Of a stretch of 9,166 bases of DNA, positions 6,871-9,166 are shown one piece after another. The notes below the pieces were generated by a model. The model had not been told where the DNA came from, made no database searches, and saw only the letters and a program-made list of their open reading frames with translations. The DNA comes from Rubrobacter sp. (GTDB lineage: Bacteria; Actinomycetota; Rubrobacteria; Rubrobacterales; Rubrobacteraceae). The stretch spans positions 1-9,166 of the forward strand of contig JADDPU010000522.1 of assembly GCA_016781725.1 (NCBI GenBank). Reading direction: 5' to 3'. How positions within the stretch are numbered: the first letter of the stretch is position 1; the number at the start of each line of letters is the position of its first letter. The translations under genes and the position numbers were made by a program.

Positions 6871-7866
6871 TTACTCCTGGTTCTCTCCATCGTCCGAAGC
6901 CCCATCGTCAGGGCCCGGTTGGTCGGCCTCGGGCGCCGCGGCGGCCTCCGGTTCGGCGGCCTCGGCGTCGTCAGGCTCCGTCGAAGCCTCGGGCTGGACG
7001 GAATCCGTGGCCTCCGTCGCGGCCTCCTCCGGCTCTTCGGGGGTCTCCGCTACCGCCTGGGTAGGGGCCTCTTCGGCCGCCGCTTGCGGGCGTCCGTTGG
7101 TCTCCTGCGCGTCGGTGGAGCTCTGCGCCTCCTCGACCGCCGGCGGCAGCGGCCGGTCTTCGGGCGACGCCTCCTCGCCGCGGCCCTCGACAATCGCGTC
7201 GGCGACGAGCCTGGAGATCAAGTTGATCGCGCGTATCGCGTCGTCGTTGCCCGGGATAACGTAGTCGATGACCTCGGGGTCGCAGTTGGTGTCCGTGAGG
7301 GCGAGCACGGGGATCTTGAGCCGGTTGGCCTCCTTGACCAGGAGCTCCTCGCGCTTGGGGTCTATCACGAAGACCGCACCAGGCAGGCGGTCCATCTCGG
7401 TAATGCCGGCGAAGTTGCGCCTGAGCTTCTGGTACTCCCTCTGCAAGGCGAACCAGTCCTTCCCGGAGCGGGCCTCCTCCGGCGTCTCCTCGACCCTCGC
7501 CGCCAGCTCCTTGTAGTACTGGATGCGCGGCAGGATCGTCTGGAAGTTGGTGAGCATGCCGCCGATGTAGCGCTCCGCTATGAAAGGCTGTCCGCTCCTT
7601 ATGGCCTGCTCGGCGAGCGGGATCTGGGCCTGCTTTTTGGTCCCGACGAAGAGGACCTCGCGGTTGGCCTCGGCCACGCCCCGCACGAAGTCCAGCGCCC
7701 GGTTCAGCAGCGTTAGCGTCTGATCGAGGTCTATGATGTGGACCCCCGCTCGCTGGGCGAAGATGTAGCGCTTCATCTTGGGGTTCCAGCGCTTGGCCTG
7801 ATGACCGAAGTGGACCCCGGCCTCGAGCAACTCCCGTATTCCTACGCGCTCGGCTGTGCTCTGCAA
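6871..7866 (-). CDS. rpsB: 30S ribosomal protein S2 with a long acidic C-terminal tail
   Basis: S2 binds late to the 30S subunit near the mRNA exit side and helps recruit S1 where that protein exists. The first 225 or so residues are a complete S2: LLEAGVHFGHQAKRWNPKMK (13-32), RAGVHIIDLDQT (39-50), VLFVGTKKQAQ (71-81), RYIGGMLTNFQTI (99-111), RLPGAVFVIDPKRE (160-173), and PVLALTDTNCDPEVIDYVIP (186-205). Residues from about 228 to 331 form an extra tail rich in Glu, Asp, Ala and Pro. It contains Arg238 and Arg259 as its only basic residues after Arg229, and none after 260. It is probably disordered. The start is TTG at 7866, eight bases after AGAGAGG. Expression is probably controlled by the structured leader upstream. 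Confidence 0.96.
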   Translation of the reverse strand: MQSTAERVGIRELLEAGVHFGHQAKRWNPKMKRYIFAQRAGVHIIDLDQTLTLLNRALDFVRGVAEANREVLFVGTKKQAQIPLAEQAIRSGQPFIAERYIGGMLTNFQTILPRIQYYKELAARVEETPEEARSGKDWFALQREYQKLRRNFAGITEMDRLPGAVFVIDPKREELLVKEANRLKIPVLALTDTNCDPEVIDYVIPGNDDAIRAINLISRLVADAIVEGRGEEASPEDRPLPPAVEEAQSSTDAQETNGRPQAAAEEAPTQAVAETPEEPEEAATEATDSVQPEASTEPDDAEAAEPEAAAAPEADQPGPDDGASDDGENQE

Positions 7867-7874
7867 GATCTTTA

Positions 7875-7881
7875 CCTCTCT
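7875..7881 (-). promoter_or_regulatory. Ribosome binding site of rpsB
   Basis: The minus strand reads AGAGAGG, eight bases before the TTG start of rpsB. It supports TTG 7866 as the start codon. It lies just downstream of the strand that could close the proposed leader pseudoknot, so folding there could hinder ribosome access. Confidence 0.6.
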
Positions 7882-7888
7882 CTCGTTT

Positions 7889-7979
7889 AGGTGGTTGATC
7901 CTCCGCCCGCGCCTCGCAACCCGCCCCTTACCTCAGGGCGGACCACCACCCGGGTCTTCAAAAGACCCTACGGCGGGCG
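7889..7979 (-). ncRNA. Candidate structured leader of rpsB (possible S2 autoregulatory RNA)
   Basis: The mRNA leader shows nested complementarity. A 7-bp closing helix pairs CGCCCGC (7979-7973) with GCGGGCG (7910-7904). Inside it is hairpin I, a 7-bp stem GGGTCTT/AAGACCC with a TTG loop (7968-7952), and hairpin II, a 6-bp stem CCGCCC/GGGCGG with a 9-base loop (7941-7921). The linker between the hairpins, GGGTGGT (7951-7945), can pair with ACCACCT (7895-7889), which lies outside the closing helix and directly before the ribosome binding site; this would be a pseudoknot. A weaker 5-bp hairpin (8002-7983) lies upstream. There is no T-run after either main hairpin, so they are not simple terminators. 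Leaders bound by S2 are established in gammaproteobacteria; that this RNA does the same is inference from position and shape. Confidence 0.45.
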
Positions 7980-8051
7980 TGTGTCTTAGACAGACAAAAG
8001 ACGCTGACTTGAACTCGGGGTGCGACGCGACCTCTTATCTGAACCCTCCAG

Positions 8052-8060
8052 ATGTTAGCA
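8052..8060 (-). promoter_or_regulatory. Weak candidate promoter for the rpsB operon (extended -10)
   Basis: The minus strand reads TGCTAACAT, which fits an extended -10 element (TG-N-TANNNT). No good -35 hexamer lies 16-18 bases upstream. Transcription from here would start shortly downstream and include the whole proposed leader. The assignment rests only on this short match and on the need for a promoter in the sole large gap of the window. Confidence 0.25.
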
Positions 8061-8097
8061 CAACGGGGTTCATGCTTCTAGAAGGCGAGAAGGTGTC

Positions 8098-8931
8098 CTA
8101 CGCCCTCTCGGAGAGAGAGGCGTCCTCGGCGAGAGCCTGGCGCAGGCGCAGCAACGCCCGCCGCAGTATCTGCGAGATGCGGCCCTCTGTGAGGTCGAGG
8201 GCGCAGCCGATCTCGCGCAACGTGAGACCCTCGTAGTAGTAGAACGTCGTAACCACCCGCTCCTGCTCGCCGAGGTTCCCTATGGCCCGAGCCAGCCGCG
8301 CGCGAACCTCGGCAGCCTCCGCGGCCGACGCGGGGTCGGTCGCCGAGCCGTCGGCCACCAGGTCGTGCATCTCGCGTCCAGGCCCCCGCTCGCACTCCTG
8401 CCTCGTCTCGAGGGACCCCACCTGCGCCCGCGCAAACCTGTCAAGGAGCGCGCGATGCTTCCCGAACTCGACCCCGAGGCGCCGCGCCACCTCCAGCTCC
8501 GTCGGGGCGCGGCCTAGCGTCTGCGCGAGCTCGGCCCTGGCCTGCTCGGTCTCACGCATCCGCACGCGAGCCCGCCGGGGCAGCGGGTCCACCTTTCTGA
8601 GCTCGTCGAGGATGGACCACCGGATCTTGGAGATAGCATAAGACTCGAACTTGGTGCGGCGCCCCGGATCGTAGGTCTCGACGGCGTCGAGGAGCCCGAA
8701 GAGCCCCCACGAGACCACGTCCTCCTGGTCGAGCGGACCTGCCATGCGCGAGGAGATCCCGGCCGCCACGTACCTGACCAGCGGGGAGTAGTTCACGACC
8801 AGCCGGTCCCGCAGCCCCCTGGCCTCCCGCTCCACTACTAATCTGTCCGTCCCCTCCCTCGCCTCGCCGTGCAGCGAGGCCCGAACCTCCAGGTAGCGCG
8901 ACCAGAGCCCGCCGATCGTGCACCGCGTCAA
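8098..8931 (-). CDS. whiG: WhiG/FliA-family RNA polymerase sigma factor
   Basis: This is a group 3 sigma-70 factor that directs RNA polymerase to a special set of promoters. The 277-residue product lacks region 1.1. LWSRY at 9-13 and the region-2 core follow: NYSPLVRYVAAGIS (47-60), DQEDVVSWGLFGLLDAVETY (68-87) and KFESYAISKIRWSILDELRK (94-113), the stretch that melts and reads the -10. LPRRARVRMRE starts region 3. Region 4 ends with the helix-turn-helix LTLREIGCALDLTEGRISQI (236-255). The charged linker between LWSRY and region 2 seems longer than usual. The start is TTG 8931, overlapping the dprA stop, with AGGGGGG seven bases upstream. In Streptomyces whiG also sits just before rpsB, and WhiG is held by the c-di-GMP-dependent anti-sigma RsiG; a flagellar FliA role cannot be excluded. 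The symbol rests on family and context. Confidence 0.88.
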   Translation of the reverse strand: MTRCTIGGLWSRYLEVRASLHGEAREGTDRLVVEREARGLRDRLVVNYSPLVRYVAAGISSRMAGPLDQEDVVSWGLFGLLDAVETYDPGRRTKFESYAISKIRWSILDELRKVDPLPRRARVRMRETEQARAELAQTLGRAPTELEVARRLGVEFGKHRALLDRFARAQVGSLETRQECERGPGREMHDLVADGSATDPASAAEAAEVRARLARAIGNLGEQERVVTTFYYYEGLTLREIGCALDLTEGRISQILRRALLRLRQALAEDASLSERA

Positions 8932-9166
8932 TGGCCCACCCCCCTGCGCCTCGCGTAGGCGCCGACCGCGTCGCGGGTCACGAAGCCCTTGAGCTCGAGC
9001 ATGGCCAGGGCGGAGAGCACGCCGCGCAACTCGATCCCGGCGCGTCTCGCCACCACGTCTACCCTCGTGGCCTCGAACCCGACACCCGAGAGCACGGCCT
9101 CCTCCGCCGCCGGTAACCCGACGGGCTGCGGCGGGACGTCGGGCGAGTCGTGCTCCGCCGCCCCGC
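8928..9166 (-). CDS. dprA: DprA (DNA processing protein A), C-terminal end, partial
   Basis: DprA binds incoming single-stranded DNA during natural transformation and loads RecA. Only the last 78 or so residues are in the window; the gene runs past the right edge. They read as a variable Pro-rich linker (SPDVPPQPVGLPAAEEAVLS), then a small winged-helix domain: ATRVDVVARRAGIELRGVLS followed by ALAMLELKGFVTRDAVGAYA and a basic Arg-Arg-Arg-Gly-Val-Gly-His end. The pattern of helix, recognition helix with Leu-Ser-Ala-Leu, then LELKGFV plus a Tyr near the end is typical of the DprA C-terminal domain. Its TGA overlaps the TTG of the sigma gene, so the two are probably co-transcribed. The Rossmann-fold core that would confirm the call is outside the window. 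Confidence 0.78.
   Translation of the reverse strand, partial: GAAEHDSPDVPPQPVGLPAAEEAVLSGVGFEATRVDVVARRAGIELRGVLSALAMLELKGFVTRDAVGAYARRRGVGH

Noticed and set aside
6855..6905. Upstream starts for tsf inside the rpsB end (for example ATG at 6905)
   Set aside because: They would add residues unlike any EF-Ts N-terminus, while TTG 6854 gives the standard one.
6673..7716. A 347-codon open frame on the plus strand opposite rpsB
   Set aside because: It lies opposite a certain S2 gene, its Arg/Leu/Gly-rich translation follows from reading GC-rich codons backwards, and it matches no family I know.
7952..7968. The perfect 7-bp hairpin before rpsB as a terminator for the sigma gene
   Set aside because: No T-run follows it on either strand, so it does not fit an intrinsic terminator; it is treated as part of the leader.
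7959..8002. An 8-base direct repeat, GTCTTTTG on the minus strand (7966-7959 and 8002-7995), as a protein-binding operator
   Set aside because: Each copy is part of a separate small stem, and two 8-base copies alone do not support an operator.
1..9166. tRNA or rRNA genes, CRISPR arrays, insertion sequences, prophage or defence genes
   Set aside because: I looked for these on both strands and saw no repeats with regular spacing, no inverted terminal repeats, no transposase-like product and no RNA gene apart from the leader.

Overview
The window is a compact, high-GC block in which every supported gene lies on the minus strand, so the operon reads from high to low coordinates. In transcription order it holds the 3' end of dprA, a WhiG/FliA-type sigma factor, rpsB, tsf, pyrH, frr, uppS, cdsA, dxr, rseP and ispG. 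At the left edge, just past ispG, is a short stretch that reads like a piece of an EAL domain. The strong GC bias, the WhiG-like sigma gene directly before rpsB (as in Streptomyces) and the use of the MEP isoprenoid pathway suggest a deep-branching actinobacterium. A Rubrobacter-like lineage is my best guess, from memory of gene order and protein style and not from a search.

Region by region: 8928-9166 is the C-terminal winged-helix part of DprA. 8098-8931 is the sigma factor, which starts with TTG inside the dprA stop. 7867-8097 is the only sizeable gap (231 bases). It holds a structured rpsB leader with two hairpins inside a closing helix and a possible pseudoknot just before the ribosome binding site, plus a weak candidate promoter. 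From 7866 down to 76 ten genes are packed with gaps of at most 31 bases or with 4-base stop/start overlaps, and no terminator is visible between them.

The genes join core translation (S2, EF-Ts, ribosome recycling factor) to UMP kinase and to envelope-lipid supply. Dxr and IspG are steps of the MEP pathway, whose isoprenoid units UppS builds into the C55 carrier lipid. CdsA makes CDP-diacylglycerol and RseP is a site-2 membrane protease. This is a recognised bacterial cluster and I see no novel multi-gene system in it.

The points worth a second look are small. uppS has no ATG, GTG or TTG start that keeps its core intact and appears to start at CTG directly after the frr stop, in the same frame. 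The rpsB leader looks like an autoregulatory RNA. S2 carries an acidic C-terminal tail of about 100 residues. EF-Ts is a short form. Most genes use non-ATG starts. An EAL-like remnant abuts ispG.
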